Part shown: positions 36,106-47,395 of the stretch, in pieces
How the letters are laid out: each line of letters opens with the position of its first letter
How positions within the stretch are numbered: the first letter of the stretch is position 1
Origin: Chaetoderma sp. LZ-2023a
Taxonomy: Eukaryota > Mollusca > Caudofoveata > Chaetodermatida > Chaetodermatidae
DNA length: 64,000 nucleotides
NCBI GenBank assembly: GCA_034401795.1
Contig: CM067373.1
Coordinates: 86,940,448 to 87,004,447, forward strand
Direction of reading: 5' to 3'
The notes under the pieces: model-generated
What the model was told of the DNA's origin: nothing
The model's database searches: none
Seen by the model: only the letters and a program-made list of their open reading frames with translations
Translations under genes and position numbers: made by a program

Positions 36106-37183
36106 TACCTTGGATATGGAGTTTGACACATCAATCGGCTCCCACAGGGAGATGGCCTATCCCCTGTGCTCTTCACCTGTTACCTGGCTGCTGCATTGTA
36201 ATCCGTGCGGGAAAACTCCACAAGACCAACCCCCACACCCACACCCCCAACCACCCCACCCCCACCCCCACAACCCACCCACCCACCCCACCCCCCACCC
36301 GGTGTCAATACTGGGCATGCCGCTAGAGATGCAATACGCCGACGATGTGGACATTAGAGACGAGGAAAAACAAAACCCTTGACGAACTTCTCCCAATAGC
36401 TGCAAGCAAACTAAAAATTGAGAATCTTTTTATGAATGAATCGAAAAGAGAGTTCACCCATATATACCTATCTACTAAGCATGCAACTAAAGAAAATGAC
36501 GATGCACTCCGTGGCGGCGAACCATGGAGGAAAAGTAAAATCCTGGGCTCACTGCTTTACAGTACTGCTGACATTGCTTCACGCTGCATCATGGGGAACA
36601 TAGCTTTCCAGTTCTTCTGGAAGCTATGGGTTCGTAGATCAAAGATGCCCTTGGTAAAAAGACAACGCTTATCCAATGCAACCTGCGTATCCTTGATGAT
36701 GTATAACTGTAGCAGCTGGGCAGCTCCAAAGGCCGCTCTAGACACACTTGATGCCTGCCACCGCACACATCTACGCACCATCACTACACACCGATGGTCA
36801 GAGAGCATAATTTCCAACGATGCACTATACAAGATGTGTAATACGCCGCCGCTGTCTATAAAAGTCGCCCGGCAAAGATGGTCCATGTTTGGGCATGTGC
36901 TAAGGATTCCAGAAGACACACCAGCACAGAGAGCCTTGGAATTCGCCCTACTCGGAGCCAGCAAATACAGAGCCAGGAGAGGACGTCATTGCATAAATCT
37001 TCTAAGCGTGCTGCGAGGTGACCTCAAGAAAGCAGGACTCGGTACACTCAAGTCAAGAATGGACGTGAGGAAGCTAAGGATTTTGACTGATGACAAGACA
37101 CAGTGGGCAAAAGCGAAGAAGGACTGATTGCAGCTGTAGGATGTTTATACTACTACAGCCGCAGAATACAGTAATCATACAAG
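36106..37183 (+). mobile_element. 5'-truncated LINE (family B) inside the satellite
   Basis: It begins within the RT domain: SIG(L)PQGDGLSPVLF is readable in frame 1 at 36130-36170, then the catalytic MQYADDVD in frame 2 near 36330, then a 260-codon frame at 36345-37127 with LLPIAASKLKIENLFMNES, SWAAPKAALDTLDACHR and RWSMFGHVLRIPEDTPAQRA. The frame changes bracket a C-rich expansion (36226-36300). The 3' end matches the copy at 3429-4020, ending at AATACAGTAATCATACA. Both flanks are minus-sense satellite, so it inserted after the array formed. The long open tail suggests a fairly recent event. Confidence 0.8.
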
Positions 37184-38135
37184 GTCTGCCAAGACCTACC
37201 AAGACATGGCTAAGGTCTAGTTATGATCTACCCAAGCCCTGCCAAAGGATAGATAAGGCCTACCAAGGCACAGCTAAAGGTTACCTTAGGCCTAGCTAAT
37301 GCCTACCATAGGCCTACCATAGATCTGCATAAGACCTAGCAAGGCCATGCTATCGCCTGTCTTAGGACTAGCTAAGGCCTACCAATGTCTAGTTAAGGCC
37401 TACCTAAGGCCTACAAGGCCTAGCTAAGGCCTACCTAAAACCTACCAAGGCCAATCTAAGCCATACCTTAGCCTGGCTAAGGCCTAGTAAGGCATAGCTA
37501 GGTCCTAGCAATATCTAGCTAAGTCATACTTTAGGCCTAGCTATGGCCTACTAAAGCCTACCTTAGGCCTAGCTAAGACATAATTAAGGCCTACCAAGGC
37601 AGGGCAATGCATTCAGAAGGCCTAGCCAATGCTTACCTGAGGCCTAACTACGGCCTACTAAGGCCTAGCGAATGCCTACCAATGCATGGCTAAGGCCTAT
37701 CCCATGCCTACTTAAATCCTACAACGGCCTAATTAATGACTAAATAAGCACACCAATTCCTAGCTAGGGCCTACCTTAGGCGTAGCTAAGGCCTATATAA
37801 CGCGCACCAATGCCTACCTTAGGCCGAGCTATGGCCTACCCAAATCCTACCAATCCTGAGCTTAGGCCGAGCTAAGGCCTACTCAAATGCTACCAATGCC
37901 TAGCTAAGGACTACTTTACTCCTAGCCAAGGCATATCAAGGCATAGCTAATGCCTACAACCGCTTAGCCAAGACATACCCTCGGCCTAGCTACAGCCTGC
38001 CAAGACATAGCTAAGGCCTATCAAGGCCTAGCTTAAGGCCCACTTAAAACATACCAAAGCATAGCTAAGCCATATCTTAGGCCTAGCTAAGGCCCACACG
38101 GGCATAGTTAACATCTAACAATGAGTAGTATGTAT
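37184..38135 (-). repeat. TAGGCCT satellite, block B part 2
   Basis: Same units and sense as before the LINE. Confidence 0.8.
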
Positions 38136-38158
38136 ATTAAGGCTATCAGAACAGAGGG

Positions 38159-38313
38159 TGGTGGTAGCTGTGGACCACCGATCGGCGCCTACAGGAGGGA
38201 GGTGGGCCCACGAGGCGGTGGGAGCCGACTGTTATAGACTGTTTTATATCGGTGGTAGCTGTGGATCGCCGATCGGCGGCTACAGGAGGGAGGTGGGCTA
38301 TCAGAATAGTGGG
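38159..38313 (+). repeat. left compound terminal repeat
   Basis: Two direct copies of the 48-bp box (38159-38206 and 38250-38297) flank a 43-bp spacer. Each box contains CCGATCGGCG, itself a near palindrome. Confidence 0.7.
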
Positions 38314-38521
38314 CCGGCTGGCTGCGATATGTTTTACAACGTAGAGCCCACCCCAACACCCACCTACCCCAGTGGGGCCCATCCATTGTTCAGACCATGC
38401 CAGGCAAGTGCAAAACTTCCAGTTAGACCTACAACATCATAAGTTTATTTACGCCAGGCAAATACAAAACTTCCACTGCAAACTGTAGTAAACTACAGGT
38501 TTATTCATAATATTCCGAACC

Positions 38522-38701
38522 ATGGATACACTCAATGACAATAATTTCACATATGAGGAGGTGTATTACAACGTAGGGCCCACCAGGACCCCTCACAATG
38601 AGCCATCCAGCACCATACAGGAAGCCCAAAGCAGAGACACTCCTGCATCCATACAGGAAGCCCAAAGCAGAGACACGCCTGCACAAGAATCTCACAGATG
38701 A
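38522..38701 (+). CDS. 59-aa frame with internal 14-aa duplication
   Basis: ATG at 38522, stop TGA ending 38701. It reads MDTLNDNNFTYEEVYYNVGP..., then two near-identical repeats of SIQEAQSRDTPA (the first beginning TIQEAQ), which correspond to a direct DNA repeat (ACAGGAAGCCCAAAGCAGAG) 42 bp apart. It overlaps a minus-strand frame, and AATAAA signals for that strand lie to its left, so it may be untranslated. Function unknown. Confidence 0.25.
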   Translation: MDTLNDNNFTYEEVYYNVGPTRTPHNEPSSTIQEAQSRDTPASIQEAQSRDTPAQESHR

Positions 38702-38772
38702 TGCGCTCGACTTCCTCTTCGACTGCCTCATTAATGGTATTACCCTAAAATAGAAAAAATCTAACAACACAT

Positions 38773-39087
38773 TTATTTTGGTTCGATAGCATCATCCATA
38801 TTGATACTGTGGATCGTTAGCAGATGATCTAAATACTGTCTTAGTTCTGGCATTGCCATTGATGTCAGTGGATAGCATCTAACCCCTAACTCGGCATCTG
38901 GTGGGGTTTTTCGGATGAGTACCTTGTCTACTACTATTGCGAATGATAGGTCAGGAGAATCTCTCCAGGACTCAAGCGATCTATTTGCATAGTCGCCCAG
39001 GTCATGTAATGATCTTGCCACGTTTTCCCGCCGTGCCGCACAGCCTACACCATGCATGTAATTCCATAGTTCTTCGGGGTAACCCAT
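38773..39087 (-). CDS. unknown 104-aa frame of the 4.6-kb element
   Basis: Genuine ATG at 39087 (MGYPEELWNYMHGVGCAARR). It is rich in ordered hydrophobic and charged residues (SLHDLGDYANRSLESWRDSP, 'IVVDKVLIRKTPPDAELGV') and has the look of a real protein. Its stop TAA (38775-38773) overlaps an AATAAA signal (38777-38772), with further AATAAA on the same strand near 38506 and 38445. Family not recognised. It is the last minus-strand frame of the element and may be a separate gene or the C-terminal part of the frame chain upstream. Confidence 0.45.
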   Translation of the reverse strand: MGYPEELWNYMHGVGCAARRENVARSLHDLGDYANRSLESWRDSPDLSFAIVVDKVLIRKTPPDAELGVRCYPLTSMAMPELRQYLDHLLTIHSINMDDAIEPK

Positions 39088-39207
39088 GATTGAGTTTCAG
39101 ATTCAGTTAGCTTGATTGATTGAGAGGTTCTGTTACCTATACAGTTCGTTTCTCTAACAGAGCATCACCTCGTGGTGGGGGCCCGTTCGAAAACACTTAT
39201 TTTATAA

Positions 39208-39261
39208 CTACTGAAGATGATGAGAGACATAATGTTGATGATGATGATGATGATAGAAATA

Positions 39262-39314
<53 letters not shown>

Positions 39315-39322
39315 AGCCATAG

Positions 39323-39356
<34 letters not shown>

Positions 39357-39414
39357 AATGATGATGGTGATGATAGTGATAGACATAATGCTCATGATGA
39401 TGATGATAGACATA

Positions 39415-39464
<50 letters not shown>

Positions 39465-39473
39465 AGACATAAT
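39208..39473 (+). repeat. (GAT)n microsatellite
   Basis: GAT repeats broken by GACATAAT and GATAGCCATAG motifs. The poly-Asp, poly-Met, poly-Ile and poly-His frames are artefacts. Confidence 0.97.
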
Positions 39474-39684
39474 ATTGGATCACAAACACATTCCTAGCCT
39501 CATGTCTCCGTATCAAACAAACTGAACCAAACAAACACATAGTCACGACCAGTGTCACATCGGCATGATGGGATTACCCACAGGCCCTTCACGTGCCTTA
39601 ATGACCACCTGGGTTACTGACCAACCAGCTGTAGCTGACGAGACCTATGGTAGGTGCTGACCTGTCTTTAGTGATCACCTATTT

Positions 39685-40648
39685 CTAGAGATGGAATCGT
39701 GTTCTACGTGCACTCAAGCTGAATACCAGCGGTGTGCGATACACAAGCAAGTTCTCAACATAAAAGCTGAGCAGGTTGCCATTATTAGGTGAGATGTTCT
39801 TACCTCCGAGGTGGTACAGACCCTCAAATGTCATCTCCAGATCCTCGGGGCCACTGGTTAGACGCAGTAAGGGATACGACTTCATCTCCTGTTGATAGAG
39901 ACAGCAACCAGCCAGATTGTGTAGCTCACCAAGAACATTGGTCCCAACCACTATACGTTTGAAGTCATTTAGCTCACCCACCTGCTGGACCACCCCCTCC
40001 TTTCTGAACCACGACTGCTACAGCTACACAATCTGAGACACCTCGTTGCAATATCAACTTTAGGCACTGGTTATCTGTGGCCTGGACCTGCTGGTACTCT
40101 CGCTCTACATGTAGGATTCGCTGTCTAGAACCCTCCCGTTTTAGTTCCTGGTCATTCTAATCATGCCAGACGTGAAGTCGTGGAGAGGTCATTGTTACAT
40201 CCAGAAGATGTTCAGTGCACACGCGAAGGAACAGTTTGTCCTGCATCAAGGCCGGGTTCACATGTGTGTTCTCGAGATGGGAGAAGACTGGCACCGCAAC
40301 AGGCATTTCTACGTCTGGCTATAAGTTGAATTCTGTGAAACCTTCATTACATTCGACGGCATAATACCCCTTTCCCTTCGCATAATAGGCTGGTCCACGA
40401 GCTAGAGGAACCAGGACTCGATACTCATCGTTTATGTAGGTGGTGTCTAAGGGGGTGTTGTTCTGCACAATCTCCCACCTGCTCACCATCTGCGGGAGCT
40501 CTAAAGCCTTCTCCTCAGTGCTCTCGAGCTTAAACTTGAGCACCATACTCCTAATCTCATGGATCTGTCTGGAAATAGCGAAGTTAATGTACTCCCCCGC
40601 AGCGGAGAGAAGGTTCGCATCATGGATACTAAGGCGAATGACTGTCAA
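39685..40648 (-). pseudogene. broken minus-strand gene of the 4.6-kb element
   Basis: A chain of frames reads from 40648 downwards. The first, 40648-40319, has an ATG (MTVIRLSIHDANLLSAAGEY ... VLVPLARGPAYYAKGKGYY) and ends at a TAG. The same frame continues past that stop (VFSHLENTHVNPALMQDKLF, LLDVTMTSPRL), meets a second TAG, and changes frame at a run of G near 39993-40005, after which 39685-39993 (NVLGELHNLAGCCLYQQEMK) stays open. The smooth amino-acid composition across the breaks suggests one protein of more than 300 residues now disabled. A virus-like structural protein is possible from its place in the element, but I see no diagnostic motif. Confidence 0.45.
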
Positions 40649-40751
40649 GCAATCCCTTCGAGGATTGGTGTGGTACAGGGTCGTGGGTTCAACCGCTCCA
40701 TCAGGATGCCACGCATGTTTAACGTCTAGCTATATACATGTTCAAACTGCG

Positions 40752-41610
40752 ATGTTTGGTAAAGCTCTCCAGCAGATCGTCTTTGGAGGGCAGAAGAAAC
40801 CTGTATCACCCTCCAAGAAGAAACCAGTACACCTGCCGATTGACAGGGTCCGACGACTAATCCGTGACGTCAACATTATCCATGAGTTAGCCAAGGTCCC
40901 ACCTCCATCTGATGCGGAGATACTGACTGCCATAGAGGAGATCATCCCAGCCTGCAGTACAAAGGAACTCCTAACTCGGATACTCTACCGGATGTTTGAC
41001 AGCGCCCAGAGCAGGTCATTAGAGCTCCCCAGGACACCCACTAAGAGTCCTGTAATTTTAGCTCTCCAGAAGGCTAGGGTTGGTCCCAAAGATCCGCTAA
41101 CAGTCGGGAAGTGGGCTGGCGTATTCAGCTTCCACACTAATGATGAACACCGGATGTTAGATGCTATACAGGCTGGGCCATAGATTACTTCCGAGAGGAG
41201 ATCGGTGCAGCCGTGACTGAGGGCCATGAGGCTGGGCATGCCACTGATCACACCGAAGGTAGAGAAGAAGGGTGGCCGCCGGCCAAAAGGAGGCCATTGA
41301 GCACATCTTCAACGAAAGAGGGCGTGAGCAGTTAGAAAGTAATCTGGAGGACTTTCTAAATTTCCCTGCCGAAAACTACAAAGACTACATCATCAAACCT
41401 GTTCTCAAGGCAAATGCTAAGAAGGCATGGACGAAGTGGGTCATACGCGAGAGGTTTCAGAAGAAGAGAGTCATAGCATCTGATCCTCAGTGGATAGAGT
41501 TTCAGAAACATTCTCAAGCTTCTGACGCAGTCCCTCAAGCTTCTGAAGAAGTTCCTAAAGCTTCTGAAGAGGTTCCTCAAGCTTCTGGCAAAGTTCCTCG
41601 ACCCTGAACG
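40752..41610 (+). pseudogene. broken plus-strand gene of the 4.6-kb element
   Basis: Starts at an ATG (40752: MFGKALQQIVFGGQKKPVSP) and is open to a TAG at 41183. The reading continues in a second frame right before that stop (AIDYFREEIGAAVTEGHEAG), then a third frame from 41272 (EAIEHIFNERGREQLESNLE, 'WVIRERFQKKRV'), and ends in the EVPQASE-type repeat. Two frame changes disable it. It lies head to head with the minus-strand gene, with about 100 bp between starts, so a shared promoter is likely. Family not recognised; the charged, Lys-rich N-terminus could suit a nucleic-acid-binding protein. Confidence 0.4.
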
Positions 41611-41875
41611 TGAGAAGTTTAAGAAGAGGAGAGTCATGACATCTGATCATCAGTGGATAGAGTTTCAGAAACATTCTGAAGTTCCTCAAGAAGTTCGTCA
41701 AGAAGTTCCTCAAGAAGCTCATGAAGTTCATTAAATTCCTCAAGTAGTTTTTAAAGAAGTTCCTCAATAAGTTTCTAAAGAAGTTCCTCAAGAGGTTTCT
41801 GAAGCCCCTCAAAAAGTTCCTCAAGTTCCTCAAGAAGTTCCTCAAGTTTCCGAAGAAGTTCCTCGACCCTGAAAA
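41510..41875 (+). repeat. minisatellite, 15-24-bp units (GTTCCTCAAGAA)
   Basis: Units built from 'AAGTTCCTCAAG' and 'CTTCTGAAGAAG'. In the plus frame they encode VPQASE(E)-type repeats. It partly overlaps the end of the plus-strand pseudogene, so it probably grew from coding DNA. Confidence 0.8.
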
Positions 41876-42295
41876 AAGCGTCCAGCCGCACGCACACGTG
41901 CGTGCGTGCGTGCGTGTTCACTGAGCGCGTCCAGTACTCAGTATACTGGTATACAGTAACCCTTATGACGAAGGCTTATAGCCACTACTATCTGGCAATA
42001 CTGTATTGTTTACATTTACTAGACCTATAACAGGAGGTGTATCTCTATAATTGGGTGATAACACGGGTTATCAGCTAAAATCTATGGCATTTTCTAGTGC
42101 ATGTGTGGCTAAGACATATATTTTTATTTTTGTTAAAATTTTTGGTTCAAATCTCGCTATAAATTCTTATTTCGAAACCTGATGCCAACATTCTTGAGAA
42201 GTGCTTTATGTATCTGGAAAATCTCTGAGTGGTTTAAATATGCCATGTCCTCCAGCTAAAGTGCCCAAAGTTAACTGCGTTGAGCAAGACAACTA

Positions 42296-42376
42296 TATAC
42301 AGACATACAGACATACAGACAGACCGCTAAACAGGCAGAACAGACCAGAACAGACAGACAGACAGACAGACAGACA
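42296..42376 (+). repeat. (CAGA)n imperfect microsatellite
   Basis: CAGACATA units followed by pure CAGA units. Confidence 0.9.
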
Positions 42377-42597
42377 TTCAATCACTAGTGGGCTACGCTA
42401 TAACACGGCCTAGATAAGACGTTATGTCCTAGTTATTAGCCACATACCTACTGATAACTGGCCTATTACATCTAACAGATAACAACACCGAGATAGTGTT
42501 TTAAGTGTTAGCTATTTTGTGTGCTTAGGCGCATCGCATATTTTCTCGGGACACAATCCCGAGTTAGAATGTGTGTAATGTATATGCATAATTACTG

Positions 42598-42750
42598 TAT
42601 CCCTCTGTTCTGACAGCCCACCTCGCTCCTGTAGTCGCCGATCGGCGATCCACAGCTACCACCAATATAAAACAGTCTACAACATGATGCTCCCACCACC
42701 TCGTTGGCCCACCTCTCTCCTGTAGCCGCCGATCGACGATCCACAGGCCT
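42598..42750 (-). repeat. right compound terminal repeat
   Basis: Inverted match of 38159-38313: CCCTCTGTTCTGACA, box (GCCCACCTCGCTCCTGTAGT...), spacer, second box truncated at GATCCACAG, then satellite from about 42751. Confidence 0.7.
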
Positions 42751-45700
42751 ACCGAGGCCAAGCATAGGCGTAGCTAAGACCTAACTAACGCCTCTCAAAA
42801 GCATACCAATGTCTAGCGAATGCATACCTACCGCCTAACAATGCCTAGCTAAGACCTACCAGAGCCCACATTAGGCCTAGCTAAGACATAATTAAGGCAT
42901 ACAAAGGCAGGGCTATGGCATACGTAAGGCCTAGCTAATGCTTACCTTAGGCCTAACTACGGCCTACCAAGGCCTAGCGAAGGCTTACCAATGCATGGGT
43001 AAGGTCTACCCTAGGCCTACCTAAATCTACCAAGGCCTGATTAATGACTACCTAATGCCTACCAATTCCTAGCTAGGGCCTACCTTATGCCTAGCTAAGC
43101 CCTACCTAAGGCATACCCAAAGCCTACCAATGCCTAGCTAATGCATACCTAAGGCTAGATACGGCCTAGCTTAGACCTAGCTGAATCCTACCTAAAACAT
43201 ACCTAGGCCTAGCTAAGCCATAACTTAGGCCTAGCTAAGGCCTACCAGGGTATACTTAATGCCTAATAAGGCCTAGCTAAGGCCCACCTTAGGCCTACAG
43301 TTGACCTGCCTCAGGCCTACCAAGGCCTAGCTCAGCGATACTTTAGGACTAGCTAAAGCATACAATAGGCCAACACATGGCTTAGCTAAGGCCTACAAAG
43401 GCATAGCCAAGGCGTACCATAATCCAGACTAAGGCCTACCAATACCAAGCATAGGCCTAACGACGGTCGACCAACGCCTAACATAGTCCTACCAATGGAC
43501 TACCTAGGCCCAGCACCTGCATACACACGGCCTAGCTGCGGCTCACCATAGGTATGGCTAAAGTCTACCGAGGCCTACCAAGGCATGGCTAAAGTCTAGC
43601 TATAGCCTACTTAATGCCTAGCTAAGGTCTTCCTTAAGCATAGATAATGCATATCATAGGTCTGCACAGGGCCTGGCAAGTCAAGGCTATGGCCGACCCT
43701 AGGCCTAGCTAAGGTCTACCAATGTCTAGCTAATGTCTACCTAGGGCCTAGCTAAGACCTAGCCAAGGTCTACCAGAGCCTACATTAGGCCGAGCTAAAG
43801 CATAATTAAGGCCTTCCAAGGTAGGGCTAAGGCATACCTAATCCCTAGCTAATACTTACCTTAGGCCTAACTACGGCCTAACAAGGTCTAGCGGAGGCTT
43901 ACCAATGCATGGCTAAGCTCTACCCTATGCCTACTAAGTCCTACCAAGGCCTAATTAATGACTACCTAAGGCCTACCAATTCCTAGCTGGGGCCTACCTT
44001 ATGCCTAGCTAAGCCCTATCTAGGGCCGACCCAACGCATACCAATGCCTAGCTAATGCATACATAAGGCCTAACAATACCTAGCTAAGGCCCACTTTAGG
44101 ACTAGCCAAGGCCTACCAAAGCATAGATAATACCTACTACTGTTTAGCCAGGGCATAACTTAGGCCTAATTAAGGTCTGCCGATGCCTAGCTAAGGCCTA
44201 CCAAGGCCGAGCTAAGCCATACGTTAGGTCTAGCTAAGGCCTACCAGGGCATAGCTAAGGTCTAACAAGGTATAGCTAAGGTCTACCTTAGGCCTACCAT
44301 AAGCCTGCCTAAGGCCTATCTAAGGCTGAATTCAGGCCTAGCGAAGGCATACCATAGGCCAACACAAGGCTTACCTAAGGTCTATCAAGGCCTAGCTGCG
44401 GCTCACCATAGGGATGGCTATGATCTACCAAGGAATACCTTATGCCTACCAAGGCATAGCTAAGGTCTAGCTATGGCCTACCCAAGGCCTGCCGAGTCAT
44501 AGATAAGGCCTACAAATGCATAGCTAAGGGCTACATTAGGCCTAGATAATGCCTGCCATGGGCCTACCATAGGTCTGTATAAGGCCTGGCAAGGTCAGGC
44601 TATGGCCTACCTTAGGCGTAGCTAAGGCCTACCAATGTCTAGCTAAGGTCTGCCTTAGGCCTACATAAGGCCTACCATGGTCTAGCTAAGGTCTGGCTGA
44701 AACCTACCAACGCCTATCTAAGGCATACCTTAGCCTGGTTAAGGCCTACTAAGGTATAACTAAGCCCCACCAATGTCGATCTAAGGCATATATTAGGCCT
44801 AGATAAAGCCTAGCTAAGACCTACCAAAGCCTACCGTATGCCTAGCTAAGATATAATTAAGGCCTACCAAGACCTAGCTAGGCATACATAAGGCCTAGAT
44901 AAAGCTTACCTTAGGCCTACCTAAGGCCTACCAAGCCCCATCTAAGGCCTACCAATACATGGCTAAGGCATAAGCTAGGTATGATTCAGTTCTACCAAGG
45001 GCTACGTAAAGCCTATCTAAGGCCGACCAATACCTAGCGAAGACCTACCCAGGTATAGCTAAGGCATACTGATGTCTAGCTAAGGCTTACCTTAGGCCTA
45101 ACTACGGCCTGCCAAGACATAGCTAAGGCCTACTACTGTCTAGCTAAGACATACCAAGAAGTCGAGCTGAGGCCTTTCCTAAGCATACCATAGGACTGTC
45201 TAAGGCCGAGTAAGGCCTACTTTAGGCCTGGCTAAGTCATACCATAGGCCACTACAAGGCTAATATAAGGTCTACCAATACATAGCCAAGGCGTACCACA
45301 GTCCTAACTAAGGCATGCCAAAGTCTAGCATAGCCATACATACGGCTTACCCAATGCCTACCAATGGGTTACCAAGGCCTGCCACCTGCCTGCATAGGCA
45401 CTACCAAGGTCTAGCTGCAGCTCACCATAGGTATCGCTACGGTCTACCAAGGCTTACCGTAGGTCTACTAGGGCATGGCTAAGGTCTAGATAATGCAATG
45501 CCTACCAAGGCCTATCTAAGACATACCTTAGCCTGGCTAAGGCCTACTAAGGTATAGCTAAGCCCTAACAATGCCGAGCTAAGCCTTACATTAGGCCTAG
45601 CTAAGGCCTACCAAAGCCTACTTTATGCCTAACTAAGACAATTCAGGCCTACCAAGGCCTAGCTGCGGCTCACCATAGGTATGGCTAATGTCTACCAAGG

Positions 45701-46375
45701 CCTACCAAGGCCTGGCTAAAGTCTAGTTATGGCTTACATAATGCCTGCCAAGCAACAGATAAGGCCTACCAAGAATAGCTAAGGGGTACCTTAGGCCTTG
45801 CTAATGCCTGCCATATGCCTACCATAGGTTTGCATAGGGGCTGGCACGGCCAATGTCTACCAGTGTCTAGCCAAGGTCTACATTAAGCATTGCTAAGTCC
45901 TAGCTAAGGCCTACCAAAGCCTACATTAGGCTTAGCTAAGACATAATTAAGGCTTACCAAGGCAGGGCTAAGGCATACATATGGCCTAGCTAATGCCTAC
46001 CTTAGGACTAACTACGGCCTACCAAGACCTAGCGAAGGCTTACCAATACATGGCTAAGCTCTACCCTATGCCTATTTAAGTCCTACTAAGGCCTACTTAA
46101 TGACTACCTAAAGCTTACCAATTCCTTGCTAATGCATACCTAAGGCCTAACAATGACTAGCCAAGGCCTACCAAGGCATAGCTAATGCCTACTACTGTTT
46201 AGCCAAAGCCTACCTTAGGCCTAGCTAAGGCCTGACAAGGCATAGCTAAGGTCTAACAAGGTATAGCTAAAGTCTACCTTGGGCCTACCATAGGCCTACC
46301 TAAGGCCTAACTAAGGCCGACTTCAGGCCTAGTGAATGCATACCATAGGCCAAAACAGGGCTTAGCTAAGGCCTT
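42751..46375 (-). repeat. TAGGCCT satellite, block B part 3
   Basis: Continues units AAGGCCTACCAAGGCCTAGCT in the same sense as 37184-38135. No frame of 60 codons on either strand. Confidence 0.85.
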
Positions 46376-46440
46376 ACTTAGGCCTTAGTCAAGCTTTGGT
46401 TGGCCTTAGCTAGGCCTTAGTTACGCTTAACTACGCCTAG
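46376..46440 (+). repeat. short plus-sense satellite patch
   Basis: Reads TTAGGCCTTAGTCAAGC and TAGGCCTTAGTTACGC, opposite to both neighbours. Confidence 0.6.
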
Positions 46441-47395
46441 GTAAGGCATCGGTAAGGTCTAGGAAAATCTGGCTATGGACTATTTAAGGCCTTGTTAAGA
46501 TCTCTTCAAGCCTGGCTAAGGCCTAGTTAAGGTGTAGGTAAGGGCTAGTAAAGTCTGGCTAATTCATAGGTAAGGCATCGATAAGGCCTACCAAATCTTG
46601 GCTAGGGACTAAGTGGGGGCATGGGTGATGTCTATTCAACGCTGGGTAAGGCCTAGCTATGGCCTAGCAAACCCTGGCTAAGGCCTACGGAAAGCCTAAT
46701 TAGGTCTGGCTAAGTGCTCGTTACGGCATATCCAAGCATGACTACGGCCTAGTAAGGCATAGTCAAGCCTAGTTGAGGCTTAGATAAGGCATTGGTAGTG
46801 TCTAGCAAATCCTGGCTAACGACTAAATGAGGCATAGGTAAGGCCTATTTAAAGCTGGCTAGAGCATAGTTATGGCCTAGCAACGCCTGTCTAAGGCCTA
46901 GGTAAAGCCTAAACAGGTTTTGCTAAGACCTCGATAAGGCATATTCGAGCATGTCTACGGCCTATGTAAGGCGTCGTCAAGCCTAGTTAAGGCTTAGATA
47001 ATGCATGGGTACGGCCTAGGAAATCCTGGCTAAGGACTAAGTGAGGCATAGGTAAGGCCTATTCAAAGCTGTCTAAGACATAGCTACGGCCGAGCAACGG
47101 TCTAGCAACGCCAGGCTAAGGCCTGGGTAAAGCCTAATCATGTCTGGCTAAGGCCTCGTTAAGCCATATTCACGCATGACTACGGCCTATGTAAGAAGTA
47201 GTCAAGCCTAGTTAAGGCTTAGATAAGGCATCGGTAAGGCATAGCAAATCCTGGCTAAAGACTGAATAAGGCCTAGATAAGGCCTATAGAAGGGCTGGAT
47301 AAGCCTAGGTAATCCTATCTACGGTCTAGGAAAACCTAGCTAGAGTCAATATATAAGCTAGCCAAGCTCAGCTAAAGCTTAGATAATACCTAGGT
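46441..47395 (-). repeat. satellite block D, second subfamily (minus sense)
   Basis: Units change to CTAAGGCCTAGGTAAGGC / AAATCCTGGCTAAGG, that is, the reverse complement of block E. A longer period is hinted at by recurring CGGTAAGGCCTAGCAAATCC-like phrases near 46800, 47015 and 47245, about 210-230 bp apart. Confidence 0.7.

Larger units (their letters stand above)
38143..42750. mobile_element. 4.6-kb element with compound inverted ends, inside the satellite
   Basis: The left end (38159-38313) and right end (42598-42750) are inverted copies of one design: a box of about 48 bp (GGTGGTAGCTGTGGATCGCC ... GGAGGTGGGC), a spacer ending TAGACTGTTTTATAT, a second copy of the box, then TATCAGAACAGAGGG. 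Satellite of the same sense lies on both sides. Inside are two divergent groups of broken reading frames, minus strand 40648 to 38773 and plus strand 40752 to about 41610, head to head at about 40.7 kb. Size, inverted ends and divergent genes suggest a virus-like or Polinton-related DNA element, but no hallmark enzyme (integrase, polymerase, ATPase) can be identified, so the class is open. Confidence 0.7.

Noticed and set aside
39165..39558. Poly-Asp, poly-Ile, poly-Met and poly-His frames
   Set aside because: All six frames of a GAT repeat stay open; no protein is implied.
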